Origin: Cupriavidus taiwanensis
Lineage (GTDB): Bacteria > Pseudomonadota > Gammaproteobacteria > Burkholderiales > Burkholderiaceae
NCBI RefSeq assembly: GCF_900249755.1
Contig: NZ_LT976853.1
Coordinates: 1,439,153 to 1,503,152, forward strand
Length of the DNA stretch: 64,000 nt
Direction: 5' to 3'
Positions within the stretch are counted from its first letter, which is position 1. Every line of letters begins with the position of its first letter. Positions 27,830-37,569 of the stretch are shown here, piece after piece. The notes under the pieces are model-generated. The model was not told where the DNA came from, ran no database searches, and worked only from the letters and a program-made list of their open reading frames with translations. Both the position numbers and the translations under genes were made by a program.

Positions 27830-29536
27830 CTACTGCGCGTGCTCGATCACCAGCTGCACGCGCGTGACGCCGTTGAAGGTGTTGTTGTCGAGCCGGTAGG
27901 CCACCTGCGCGCTGGCGCCGAGCGAGTCGGCATGGTTGAACCAGATCGCATCGAAGCGCTGGCTGCCGCGCCCGAGCTGCAGCTTCAGGTGCTTGCCCTT
28001 GAGCACGCTCTGGCGCAGCACGTCGAACTCGCCGCAGAAGGTCGGCGCCGGGAAACCCTGGCCCCACACCTGCTGCTCCAGCAGGGTGACGAACTCCGGG
28101 CTGAAGCACTGGTCCTCGATATCCCCATCGGTCTCGATCACGCGCGCGAGCTGGTCGTCGGTCAGCCATTCGCGCCCGACCGCCTCGAACGCTTCCTGGA
28201 ATTCGGCAAAGCGCTCGGCGCGCACGGTCAGCCCCGCCGCCATGGCGTGGCCGCCGAACTTGAGCAGCATGCCGGGGTGGCGCTTGGACACCAGGTCCAG
28301 CGCGTCGCGCAGGTGGAAGCCGGGGATCGAGCGGCCCGAGCCCTTGACGGTGGTGTCGTCGCCCGGCGCGAAGGTGATGGTGGGGCGGTGGAACTTGTCC
28401 TTCAGCCGCGACGCGACGATGCCGATCACGCCCTGGTGCCAGGTGTCGTTGAACACGCTGACGGTGAAGCGCGACGACGGGTCCGGGCCAGCTAGCCCGG
28501 CCATAGGCTGCTCCAGGATCTGCAGCGCCTCCTGCTGCATGCCGGCCTCGATGTCGCGGCGCTCGCGGTTCATGCTGTCCAGCTCCTGGGCGATTTCCCA
28601 GGCGCGGTTGGCATCGTCGGTCAGCAGGCATTCGATGCCCAGCGACATGTCGGCGAGCCGGCCGGCGGCATTCAGGCGCGGGCCCAGCCCGAAGCCCAGG
28701 TCGAAGGTATTGGCGCGCGCCGCCTCGCGCCCGGCGGCGCGGAACAGCGCGGCCACGCCGGGCTGCATGCGCCCGGCGCGCATGCGGCGCAGTCCCTGCG
28801 CCACCAGGATGCGGTTGTTGGTATCGAGCTTGACCACGTCGGCGACGGTGCCCAGCGCCACCAGGTCCAGCAGCGTCTGCAGCGGCGGCTGGGTCTGCTG
28901 GGTGTACACGCCGCGCCGGCGCAGCTCGGCGCGCAGCGCCAGCAGCACGTAGAACATCACGCCCACGCCGGCCAGGTTCTTGCTGGGGAATTCGCAGCCC
29001 GGCTGGTTCGGGTTGACGATCACCGCGGCCTGCGGCAGCTCCGATCCCGGCAGGTGGTGGTCGGTCACCACCACGTCGATGCCCAGCGCATTGGCCGCGG
29101 CGACGCCGTCGACGCTGGCGATGCCGTTGTCGACCGTGACGATCACGTCCGGCTGCTGCCTGGCCGCCAGCGCGACGATCTCCGGCGTCAGGCCGTAGCC
29201 GTACTCGAAGCGGTTGGGCACGATGTATTCCACCCGCGCGCCCAGCATGCGCAGCCCGCGCACGCCTACCGCGCACGCGGTGGCGCCGTCGCAGTCGTAG
29301 TCGGCGACGATCAGCAGGCGCTTGCCGGCGGCGATGGCGTCGGCCAGGTAAGCCGCGGCGTGGCCGATGCCCTTCATGGCCGCGGGCGGCACCAGTTCAG
29401 GCAGGTCGGTGGCCAGCTCGGCGGCGCGGGCCACGCCGCGCGCGGCCAGGATGCGCGCCAGGGTCGGGTGCAGGCCGGCGGCCGCCAGCGAGCTGGCGTG
29501 TTCGGGAGAATATTGGCGGATGGCGATCCGGGTCAT
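27830..29536 (-). CDS. recJ: Single-stranded-DNA exonuclease RecJ
   Basis: A 568-residue 5'-3' exonuclease of the DHH superfamily used in recombination and mismatch repair. Metal-binding motifs are VADYDCDGAT (usually DYDADG, here with Cys), TVDNGI, TDHHLPG and LGTVADV. A DHHA1 domain with RLNAAGR-type and GGHAMAAGLTV motifs follows. The stop is ten bases from the convergent LytM-like gene. The COG4255 gene lies 47 bases upstream on the same strand. Confidence 0.95.
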   Translation of the reverse strand: MTRIAIRQYSPEHASSLAAAGLHPTLARILAARGVARAAELATDLPELVPPAAMKGIGHAAAYLADAIAAGKRLLIVADYDCDGATACAVGVRGLRMLGARVEYIVPNRFEYGYGLTPEIVALAARQQPDVIVTVDNGIASVDGVAAANALGIDVVVTDHHLPGSELPQAAVIVNPNQPGCEFPSKNLAGVGVMFYVLLALRAELRRRGVYTQQTQPPLQTLLDLVALGTVADVVKLDTNNRILVAQGLRRMRAGRMQPGVAALFRAAGREAARANTFDLGFGLGPRLNAAGRLADMSLGIECLLTDDANRAWEIAQELDSMNRERRDIEAGMQQEALQILEQPMAGLAGPDPSSRFTVSVFNDTWHQGVIGIVASRLKDKFHRPTITFAPGDDTTVKGSGRSIPGFHLRDALDLVSKRHPGMLLKFGGHAMAAGLTVRAERFAEFQEAFEAVGREWLTDDQLARVIETDGDIEDQCFSPEFVTLLEQQVWGQGFPAPTFCGEFDVLRQSVLKGKHLKLQLGRGSQRFDAIWFNHADSLGASAQVAYRLDNNTFNGVTRVQLVIEHAQ

Positions 29537-29583
29537 GGGCGGGGCGGCAGTGGGGCGGCAGTGGGGTGGCGGGGGCGATGGCG

Positions 29584-30699
29584 TCAGGCGGCAAAGGCGA
29601 GGTCGGACAGCAGCGCGCGCCAGTCGCCGCGCTGGCCCATGCCGCGCCAGAACTTGCGCAGGTCGGCGCGGCGCACGGTGAACTCGGCAAAGTGGTTCTC
29701 GCCGGCCAGCACCAGCGTGATGGCACCGATGCCGCCGGCCGCCAGCGCGTCAAGCGCCGGCCCGAACCAGTCGGCATCGAGCGCATGCATGCGGTCCAGC
29801 CACAGCCCCCAGTCTTCGGCGATATGCGCTTCGGTGGCGCTGTCGAGCAGGGCCAGCACCGCGCCCTCGGCCCCGGCCGCGCCGGCCAGTCCCGCCGGCA
29901 CCGGCAGCGCCTGGCTGCCGCCGGCGAGCGCCAGGCCGCTCAGGAAGGGGTCGCCGCTCAGCACCGTGTCGGCCAGCCGCGGCACCGGCTGCAGCGCGCC
30001 GCCGCCGTACAGCCAGACCGAGTTCACCGGCACCTCGCCGGCGGCCTCGCGCGCCTGGTTGACGCGGTGGTCGAACCACGTCATCTGGATTTCGTTCTGC
30101 AGCCGGCGCCAGTCGCGCGCGCGCTCGCCGGCCTGCATCCAGATGTCGATATTGCGGCCCGCCGCGCGCAGCGGCGTGGTGGCCTCGAGCGGGCCGAACA
30201 CCGCCTCGGGCAGGTACCAGCGCTGCGGGCAGGGCGTCTCCAGCGCGATGCCGGATTCCTGCAGCAGCGGGTCGATCGCGGCGCGCAGCGCCGTGGCTTC
30301 CTCTGGCCTCAGGCCGAGCTGGCCCGGCGGCATCAGCACCAGGTGGTCGCGCGCGGCATGGATGTGCACCGGCTGCAGGCAGGCCCACGACTGGCCGTCG
30401 GCGGCGGCCGCGGTGCCGGGCGCCGCGCCGCTGTCGGCCAGCCGCATATAGGGCGCCAGCGGCACCCGCACCGTATCCAGTCCGGCCTTGCCGGCCAGCC
30501 AGCGCTCTTGCGGCAGGCTGCGCAGGAAGGGATCGTCGTGCCGCTCGCGCGGGCCGGGCGCGGCCCGGGTCAGCAACTTTCCGAGCCCCGGCAGCTCCAA
30601 CTGCCGCAGCAGCGCGCCGGGGACGACGTCGTCGCGGCCGTCGTCGCCGGCGCCGGGCGGGACGGAAAAGGGCACAATCAGGGTCAGGTGCGTCATCAT
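29584..30699 (-). CDS. COG4255-type conserved protein (RpfE-like / phosphoglycerate-mutase-like fold)
   Basis: A 371-residue protein with no cysteine-rich or membrane region. It starts MMTHLTLIVPFSVPP and contains NIDIWMQAGERARDWRRLQN, VNSVWLYGGG and ITLVLAGENHFAEFTV. I recognise it as the family found next to recJ in many Burkholderiales and labelled either RpfE-type regulatory protein or phosphoglycerate-mutase-like; there is no experimental function I can rely on. Either of two adjacent ATGs (30699 or 30696) could start it. Likely co-transcribed with recJ. The same open frame runs on to 32415 but that part is antisense to lolC and not real. Confidence 0.72.
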   Translation of the reverse strand: MMTHLTLIVPFSVPPGAGDDGRDDVVPGALLRQLELPGLGKLLTRAAPGPRERHDDPFLRSLPQERWLAGKAGLDTVRVPLAPYMRLADSGAAPGTAAAADGQSWACLQPVHIHAARDHLVLMPPGQLGLRPEEATALRAAIDPLLQESGIALETPCPQRWYLPEAVFGPLEATTPLRAAGRNIDIWMQAGERARDWRRLQNEIQMTWFDHRVNQAREAAGEVPVNSVWLYGGGALQPVPRLADTVLSGDPFLSGLALAGGSQALPVPAGLAGAAGAEGAVLALLDSATEAHIAEDWGLWLDRMHALDADWFGPALDALAAGGIGAITLVLAGENHFAEFTVRRADLRKFWRGMGQRGDWRALLSDLAFAA

Positions 30700-30858
30700 G
30701 GTGGCGAGATTGTAAACTCCCGGCTGGCCCGCGCCAGTGCCGGCGTGACTGCGGCGATACTGGGGCGTGAGTGCAGCGCCGCCCGCCACGACCCGCAAGC
30801 GTGGCGCCAGCGGCGCCCCGACGGGCACCGGCGCTTTCCCGAAACAACAGGAATCCTC

Positions 30859-32101
<1,243 letters not shown>

Positions 32102-32109
<8 letters not shown>

Positions 32110-32842
32110 AGCCGTGCTGCAAGCCGATACTTCCACGCCCGCGCCGGGCCTGCCGCGCACCGGCGCGCCGGTGCTGGTGGCCGAGGGCCTGACCAAGCGT
32201 TTTCGCCAGGGTGAGCTCGACGTCGACGTGCTGCGCGGGGTCGACGTACGCGTCAATGCCGGCGAGAAGGTCGCCATCGTCGGCGCATCGGGCTCGGGCA
32301 AGAGCACGCTGCTGCATGTGCTGGGCGGGCTCGACGAGCCCGATTCCGGCCGCGTCGCGCTGCTCGGCAAGCCGTTCACGGCGCTGCGCGAGCGCGAGCG
32401 CAACGTGGTGCGCAACCGCTCGCTGGGCTTTGTCTACCAGTTCCACCACCTGCTGCCGGAATTCACCGCGCTCGACAACGTGGCGATGCCGCTGCGCATC
32501 CGCGGCCTGACCCAGCCGGCTGCGCGCGAGGTCGCGCAGGCGATGCTGGAACGCGTCGGGCTGGGCGGGCGCTCGCGGCACCGGCCGGGCGAGTTGTCCG
32601 GCGGCGAGCGCCAGCGCGTCGCCATTGCGCGCGCGCTGGTGGGCCAGCCGGCCTGCGTGCTGGCCGACGAGCCCACCGGCAACCTCGACGACCACACCGC
32701 CGGCGGCGTCTATGACCTGATGCTGGAGCTGTCGCGCACGCTCGGCACCAGCTTTGTCATCGTCACGCACGACCTGGACCTCGCCGGCCGCTGCGACCGC
32801 GTGCTGCGGCTGCGCGACGGCCACCTGCACCAGGAACGCTGA
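32102..32842 (+). CDS. lolD: Lipoprotein-releasing system ATP-binding protein LolD
   Basis: A 246-residue ABC ATPase: Walker [11 protein letters not shown]-loop [12 protein letters not shown], signature LSGGERQR, Walker B VLADEP and the switch His in VIVTHD. It powers lipoprotein release with the LolC protein encoded just upstream (eight-base overlap). The N-terminal about 20 residues (Pro/Ala-rich) are an extension relative to E. coli. Confidence 0.95.
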
Positions 32843-32855
32843 AGCGGCGGCATCC

Positions 32856-33689
32856 ATGTGGATCGACACCCATTGCCACCTCGACGCCGCCGAGTTCGAC
32901 GCTGACCGCGGGCAGGTCGCCGACGCGGCCGAGGCCGCCGGCGTGCGCGGCATCGTGGTGCCGGCGGTGGCCGCGTCGAACTTCGACACCGTGCGCGCGC
33001 TGGCGCATGGCGATGCGCGCTGTGTCTACGCACTGGGCATCCATCCGCTGTGCTCGCCCGGCGCCGGCCAGGCCGATCTGGACACGCTGCGGCGCCAGGT
33101 GGCCGCCAGCATGGATGACCCGCGCTTTGTCGGCATCGGAGAGATCGGGCTCGACTTCTTCGTCGCGGGGCTGGAGGCGGACCACCAGACCTGGCTCTAC
33201 ACAGAACAACTGAAGCTCGCGCGCGAGTTCGACCTGCCGGTGCTGCTGCATGTGCGCAAGTCGCAGGACCAGGTCGGCGCGCAGCTGCGCAAGCTCGGCG
33301 TCAAGCGCGGCATTGCCCATGCCTTCAACGGCAGCCACGAGCAGGCGCGGCGCTTCGTCGACCAGGGCCTGAAGCTCGGCTTCGGCGGCAATGTCACCTT
33401 CAGCCGCGCGCGCCAGATCCGCCGGCTGGCGACCGAGCTGCCGCTGGATGCGCTGGTGCTGGAAACCGATGCGCCGGACATCGCGCCGGCCTGGCTGTCC
33501 GACGACCAGTTCGGCGAACAGCACAAGGCGCGCAACACGCCCGCCGAGGTGGCCGGCGTGGCGCGCGTGATCGCGGAACTGCGCGGCATCGACGCATGGA
33601 CGCTGGCGCAGGCGACCTGGCGCAATGCGGTGGATGCGCTGCCGCGGCTGGCGGCGTTTGCCGACAGCATGGCGCCGCGAACGGGCTGA
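32856..33689 (+). CDS. TatD-family metal-dependent hydrolase
   Basis: A 277-residue TIM-barrel metal hydrolase. The metal-binding HCHLD is near the N-terminus, followed by GEIGLDFF, LHVRK, AHAFNGS and the C-terminal ETDAPDIAP. TatD proteins act as 3'-5' exonucleases in DNA repair or quality control. The ATG at 32856 is 13 bases after lolD, so it is probably in the lol transcript. Which of the TatD/YcfH/YjjV subgroups it belongs to is not certain. Confidence 0.9.
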   Translation: MWIDTHCHLDAAEFDADRGQVADAAEAAGVRGIVVPAVAASNFDTVRALAHGDARCVYALGIHPLCSPGAGQADLDTLRRQVAASMDDPRFVGIGEIGLDFFVAGLEADHQTWLYTEQLKLAREFDLPVLLHVRKSQDQVGAQLRKLGVKRGIAHAFNGSHEQARRFVDQGLKLGFGGNVTFSRARQIRRLATELPLDALVLETDAPDIAPAWLSDDQFGEQHKARNTPAEVAGVARVIAELRGIDAWTLAQATWRNAVDALPRLAAFADSMAPRTG

Positions 33690-33756
33690 AGCAGTCAGGC
33701 TAAGCCAGGCAGCTGCGCCCCGAAGAACTCCGCCCCTTCCTGTGCCGACTGGGTAC

Positions 33757-33782
33757 GCCCTCTCCCGCTTGCGGGAGAGGGC
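33757..33782. repeat. Palindromic dispersed repeat, family A, shorter copy
   Basis: GCCCTCTCCCGC and its exact complement around TT. The core matches the 23269-23308 copy; the outer arms differ. It sits in the otherwise empty 253-base gap between tatD and comEC and may end the lol-tatD transcript. Confidence 0.75.
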
Positions 33783-33942
33783 CGGGGTGAGGGCGGGCGC
33801 TTGCAGTACCGCATGCCGCCAGATCACCGATGCGCCCTGCCACCCGTCACACATCTCCACATCCCCCTGACAGACTGACAAGCTTCCCTCCCCACGCCGG
33901 CAGTACAACTCTCACTGTGCGAAAACAAGCAGGAGCGTTGCG

Positions 33943-36360
33943 GTGCGCTGGTTCGTGGTGGCCTTCGTTGCGGGATGCTGGACGCTGCAGCAGCAGTCAA
34001 CGCTGCCGCCGCCGGGCGGCCTCCGCCTGACCCTTGCGGCGCTGGCGTTGCTCGCTGTTGCCGTGGCCGCCTGGGGCAGGCGCCTGCACGCCGCGCTGCA
34101 TGGCGTGGCACTGGCCACGGTCGCCTTCGGTGCCGCGTTCTGCTGGGCGGGCTGGCGGGCTGAACTGCGCCTGCGCGACTGGCTGCCGGCCGCGCTCGAG
34201 GCACGCGACCTCGACGTGCGCGGTGTGGTGTCGGGGCTGCCGTCGGAGTCTGCCGCCGGGACGCGCTTTGCGTTCACGGTGGAGCATGCCGTCGAACCGG
34301 GCCTGCAACTGCCGCATCGGCTGAGCCTCAACTGGCGTGGCGCGCCGCCCGACCTGCGTCCCGGCCAGCGCTTCACGCTGACGGTTCGCCTGCGGCGCCC
34401 GCGCGGGCTCGCCAATCCGTCCGGCTTCGATTACGCCTACTGGCTGCTGGCGCAAGGCTATGGCGCCACCGGCTATGTGCGCCGCGCGCAGGGGCCGCCG
34501 CAGGACGCAGCTTCCGAGCGGCTGGCCTGGCGCATCGAAGCCTGGCGTGCCGCCGTGCGCGATCACCTGCGCGCCGCGCTGCCACCCGAGGCGCGCTTCG
34601 GCGCGGTGCTGGTCGCGCTGGTGATCGGCGACCAGCGCGGCATCGAGGCGCAAGACTGGCAACTGTTCCGGCGCACCGGCGTCAGCCACCTGGTGGCCAT
34701 CTCCGGGCTGCATATCACCATGGTGGCCGGCATGACGGCGTCGCTGGCCGGGCTGCTGTGGCGCCATTCGCTTGGCCTCGGCCGCTGGCTGCGCCGGCCG
34801 CTGCCGCTCTGGCTGCCGGCCCGGCAAGCCGCGCTGGCGGTGGCAGTGGCCACCGCGCTGGGCTACGGCATGCTGGCCGGCATGCAGGTGCCGGCGCTGC
34901 GCACCGTTGCCATGCTCTGCGTCGCCGCGGCCGCCGTATGGGGCGCGCGCGCGCCGCCGGCATCGGTGGTGCTGGCGTGGGCGGCGCTGGTGGCGCTGCT
35001 GCTGGACCCGTGGGCGGCGATGCTGCCCGGGTTCTGGCTGTCGTTCGGTGCCGTGGCGGTGATCTTCTTCGCTGCCCGGCCGGGGCGCGACGCCGCGATC
35101 GCAGGGCGCTGGCAGCGGCTGCGCGCCGCGCTTGCCGCGGGCGCGCGCACGCAGTGGGCGGTGACCATCGGGCTGGTGCCGCTGACGCTGCTGCTGTTCG
35201 GCCAGGTCTCGGTGGTGTCGCCGTTGGCCAATGCGGTGGCGATTCCGGTGGTCAGCCTGCTGGTGACGCCGCTGGCGCTGCTGGGCGCCGCGCTGCCGGC
35301 GTTGCTCGCGGCGCCGGTCATCGCGGCCGCGCACTTTGCGATGGCGCGGCTGGCTGCCGTGCTGGAATGGTTCTCCACGCTGCCATGGGCGATGTGGGAG
35401 GCCGCCAGCGCGGGGCCGGTGGCGCTGCTGCTGGCCGCGCTTGGCGTTGCGCTGCTGGTGGCGCCCGTGGCTTCGGCGCGCCTGCGCCGGCATGGCGGGC
35501 TGCTGATGCTGCCGATGCTGATGGCGCGCGGCCCGCCGGTTGCCCACGGCCAGTTCCGCGCGGTCATGTTCGACGTGGGGCAGGGCACGGCGGTGCTGGT
35601 GCGCACGCGCTCGCACGCGCTGCTGTACGACACCGGGCCGGGCTATGTGTCAGGATCCAGCGCGGGCGAGCAGGTGGTGGTGCCGGTATTGCGCGCCGAG
35701 GGCGTGGCCCGGCTCGATCACCTGATGGTCAGCCATGAAGACATCGATCATGCCGGCGGCGTGCCGGACATTGCCGCGGCGGTGGCCGTGGCCGCGCGCA
35801 GCACCGGCGCGCCTGCCGGCCATGCCTTGCTTGGATCGCGGCCGGAGCAGTGGCCGCCATGCCTGGCGGGCCAGCAATGGCAGTGGGACGGGGTCCGGTT
35901 TTCGGTGCTGCACCCGCCGGCCGAGCAGTCGCAACAGGCCGCGGTCGCCAGCAATGCGCGCAGTTGCGTGCTGCGCGTCGAGACCGCCGTGCACAGCCTG
36001 CTGCTTACCGGCGATATCGGCGTGGCGCAGGAGCGTGCCTTGATCGACCGCCAGCCGGCGCAAGCGTTGCGGGCCGACGTGCTGGTGGTGGCGCATCACG
36101 GCAGCGGCACGTCGTCCGGCGCGGATTGGATCGAGGCGGTGGCGCCGGCGGCGGCCGTGTTCCAGCTGGGCTATGCCAACCGCTATCGCCATCCGAACGC
36201 CGACGTGTGGGAGCGTTTTGGCCGCGCGGGCATCTTGCGCTATCGCACCGACGAAACGGGCGCGGTGACGATGGACACGGCGCGCGCGGGTTACGAACTG
36301 TCGCTGTTCCGGCAGGCCGAGCCGCGCTACTGGCGGGACCGGCCGCCGGCGCCGCGCTAG
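33943..36360 (+). CDS. comEC: ComEC/Rec2-family DNA-uptake channel
   Basis: An 805-residue inner-membrane protein. Hydrophobic N-terminal segments and a DUF4131-like region come first, then the competence domain (about 230-520) with VSHLVAISGLHITMVAGM and many membrane helices. The C-terminal metallo-beta-lactamase-like domain has MFDVGQGTAVLV, SHEDIDHAGG and VAHHGSGTSS. ComEC carries single-stranded DNA across the inner membrane during transformation. The GTG at 33943 follows AGGAG by about eight bases. No other competence gene is nearby. Confidence 0.93.
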   Translation: MRWFVVAFVAGCWTLQQQSTLPPPGGLRLTLAALALLAVAVAAWGRRLHAALHGVALATVAFGAAFCWAGWRAELRLRDWLPAALEARDLDVRGVVSGLPSESAAGTRFAFTVEHAVEPGLQLPHRLSLNWRGAPPDLRPGQRFTLTVRLRRPRGLANPSGFDYAYWLLAQGYGATGYVRRAQGPPQDAASERLAWRIEAWRAAVRDHLRAALPPEARFGAVLVALVIGDQRGIEAQDWQLFRRTGVSHLVAISGLHITMVAGMTASLAGLLWRHSLGLGRWLRRPLPLWLPARQAALAVAVATALGYGMLAGMQVPALRTVAMLCVAAAAVWGARAPPASVVLAWAALVALLLDPWAAMLPGFWLSFGAVAVIFFAARPGRDAAIAGRWQRLRAALAAGARTQWAVTIGLVPLTLLLFGQVSVVSPLANAVAIPVVSLLVTPLALLGAALPALLAAPVIAAAHFAMARLAAVLEWFSTLPWAMWEAASAGPVALLLAALGVALLVAPVASARLRRHGGLLMLPMLMARGPPVAHGQFRAVMFDVGQGTAVLVRTRSHALLYDTGPGYVSGSSAGEQVVVPVLRAEGVARLDHLMVSHEDIDHAGGVPDIAAAVAVAARSTGAPAGHALLGSRPEQWPPCLAGQQWQWDGVRFSVLHPPAEQSQQAAVASNARSCVLRVETAVHSLLLTGDIGVAQERALIDRQPAQALRADVLVVAHHGSGTSSGADWIEAVAPAAAVFQLGYANRYRHPNADVWERFGRAGILRYRTDETGAVTMDTARAGYELSLFRQAEPRYWRDRPPAPR

Positions 36361-36379
36361 GGCGCCGGTGCCGCGCCGG

Positions 36380-37312
36380 TCAACCGGCCTTGCGGCGGCT
36401 GGTGCGCGGCGCGGACGGGGCGGGGGTGGCGGGCTTCGCCGCGGTGCGGGCCCGGCTTCTGGCCGGCGCCGGCTCCGCGCCGGCGATGCGCCGCTCGCGC
36501 AGATGCGCCTTGGCGCGCTGCAGGCGCGGCGCAACGGTGTCGGCGCGCGCCAGCGCCACGCCGGCGGCGAGCACGTCGCCCAGAACCAGGTGGCTGATGC
36601 GCGAGGTCATCGGCGTGTAGACCTCGCTGTCTTCCTCGACGTCCGAGAACACGCAGACGTCGGCCAGCCGGGCCAGCGGCGAGCCGCTGTGGGTCAGCGC
36701 CAGCACGCTGGCGCCGCTGCTGCGCGCCAGCGTGGCGGCGGTCAGCATGTCCCAGGTGCGGCCGCTGTTGGAGACCAGCACGGCGACGTCGCCGGGGGCC
36801 AGCAGCGCCGCCGACATGCTGAATACGTGCGGGTCGGCATAGGCGACGGTCGGCACGCCCAGGCGGAAGAACTTGTGCTGGATGTCCAGCGCGACGATGC
36901 CGGAGTTGCCGCAGCCATAGAACTCGATGCGGCGCGCCCCGGCGAGCAGCCGGATGCCATGCTCGATCTGGTCGGCCGACAAGGCGTTGCGCACGCTCAT
37001 CAGCGTGGCAATGGTGCGGTCGAAGACCTTGCCGGCGATGTCCGCCGGGCGGTCGTCGGCCGCGACATCCTGGTGCACGAACGGGGTGCCGCCGCCGACG
37101 TTCTGCGCGAACTGCAGCTTGAATTCGCGGAAGCCGTCGTAGCCCAGCGCCGCGCAGAAACGCGCGATGGTGGGCTGCGACACGCCGGCGCGCTCGGCCA
37201 GCTCCGGCATCGACAGCCGGATCACGGTGGCGCCGTGGCGGGCGACATAGTCGGCCAGGCGGCGTTCTGAGGGACGAAGGGTGTCGTAGACGGCAAGGAT
37301 GCGGTCGCGCAT
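36380..37312 (-). CDS. hexR: RpiR-family regulator HexR
   Basis: A 310-residue protein. The N-terminal RpiR helix-turn-helix ([20 protein letters not shown], then [24 protein letters not shown] in parts) is followed by a SIS sugar-phosphate domain (about 125-255; [28 protein letters not shown]) and an Ala/Arg-rich tail. HexR represses Entner-Doudoroff genes and is released by 2-keto-3-deoxy-6-phosphogluconate. It is divergent from edd, with matching palindromes near both promoters. The frame opens at 37396, but the ATG at 37312 fits the family and lies downstream of the -10 at 37359-37354. Confidence 0.92.
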   Translation of the reverse strand: MRDRILAVYDTLRPSERRLADYVARHGATVIRLSMPELAERAGVSQPTIARFCAALGYDGFREFKLQFAQNVGGGTPFVHQDVAADDRPADIAGKVFDRTIATLMSVRNALSADQIEHGIRLLAGARRIEFYGCGNSGIVALDIQHKFFRLGVPTVAYADPHVFSMSAALLAPGDVAVLVSNSGRTWDMLTAATLARSSGASVLALTHSGSPLARLADVCVFSDVEEDSEVYTPMTSRISHLVLGDVLAAGVALARADTVAPRLQRAKAHLRERRIAGAEPAPARSRARTAAKPATPAPSAPRTSRRKAG

Positions 37313-37344
37313 GGCGGCAGGTGGCGGTTTCGGTGTTAGAGGGA

Positions 37345-37363
37345 GATGTAGAGATTCTACATC
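37345..37363. promoter_or_regulatory. HexR box overlapping the hexR promoter
   Basis: GATGTAGA-GAT-TCTACATC, a perfect eight-base inverted repeat. On the minus strand it contains TAGAAT (37359-37354), the likely -10 of hexR, so binding would block its own transcription. Confidence 0.8.
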
Positions 37364-37481
37364 GGCTGGCGCCGCATCTTGCCTCAAAGGGCGCACGCCT
37401 TGCTCTCCGGGTTTGCCCTGAGTTCGGAATTTTCTGCGGGAAATGGCTGCCTAGACGGGTCGACGCGCAACGCGTGCTGGG

Positions 37482-37515
37482 TATAATGGCGTCCCGATCT
37501 GTAGAAAATCTACAG
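37482..37515 (+). promoter_or_regulatory. edd promoter with HexR box
   Basis: A -10 TATAAT lies at 37482-37487, and CTGTAGA-AAA-TCTACAG at 37499-37515 begins close to the expected transcript start. The core TGTAGA-N3-TCTACA is the same as in the hexR box, so HexR should block early elongation or initiation at edd. Confidence 0.82.
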
Positions 37516-37569
37516 AGATTGGCGCCGGATCGGCGTCAGTCTCCTCCGCCCACAAGGACCGTCACCGCC

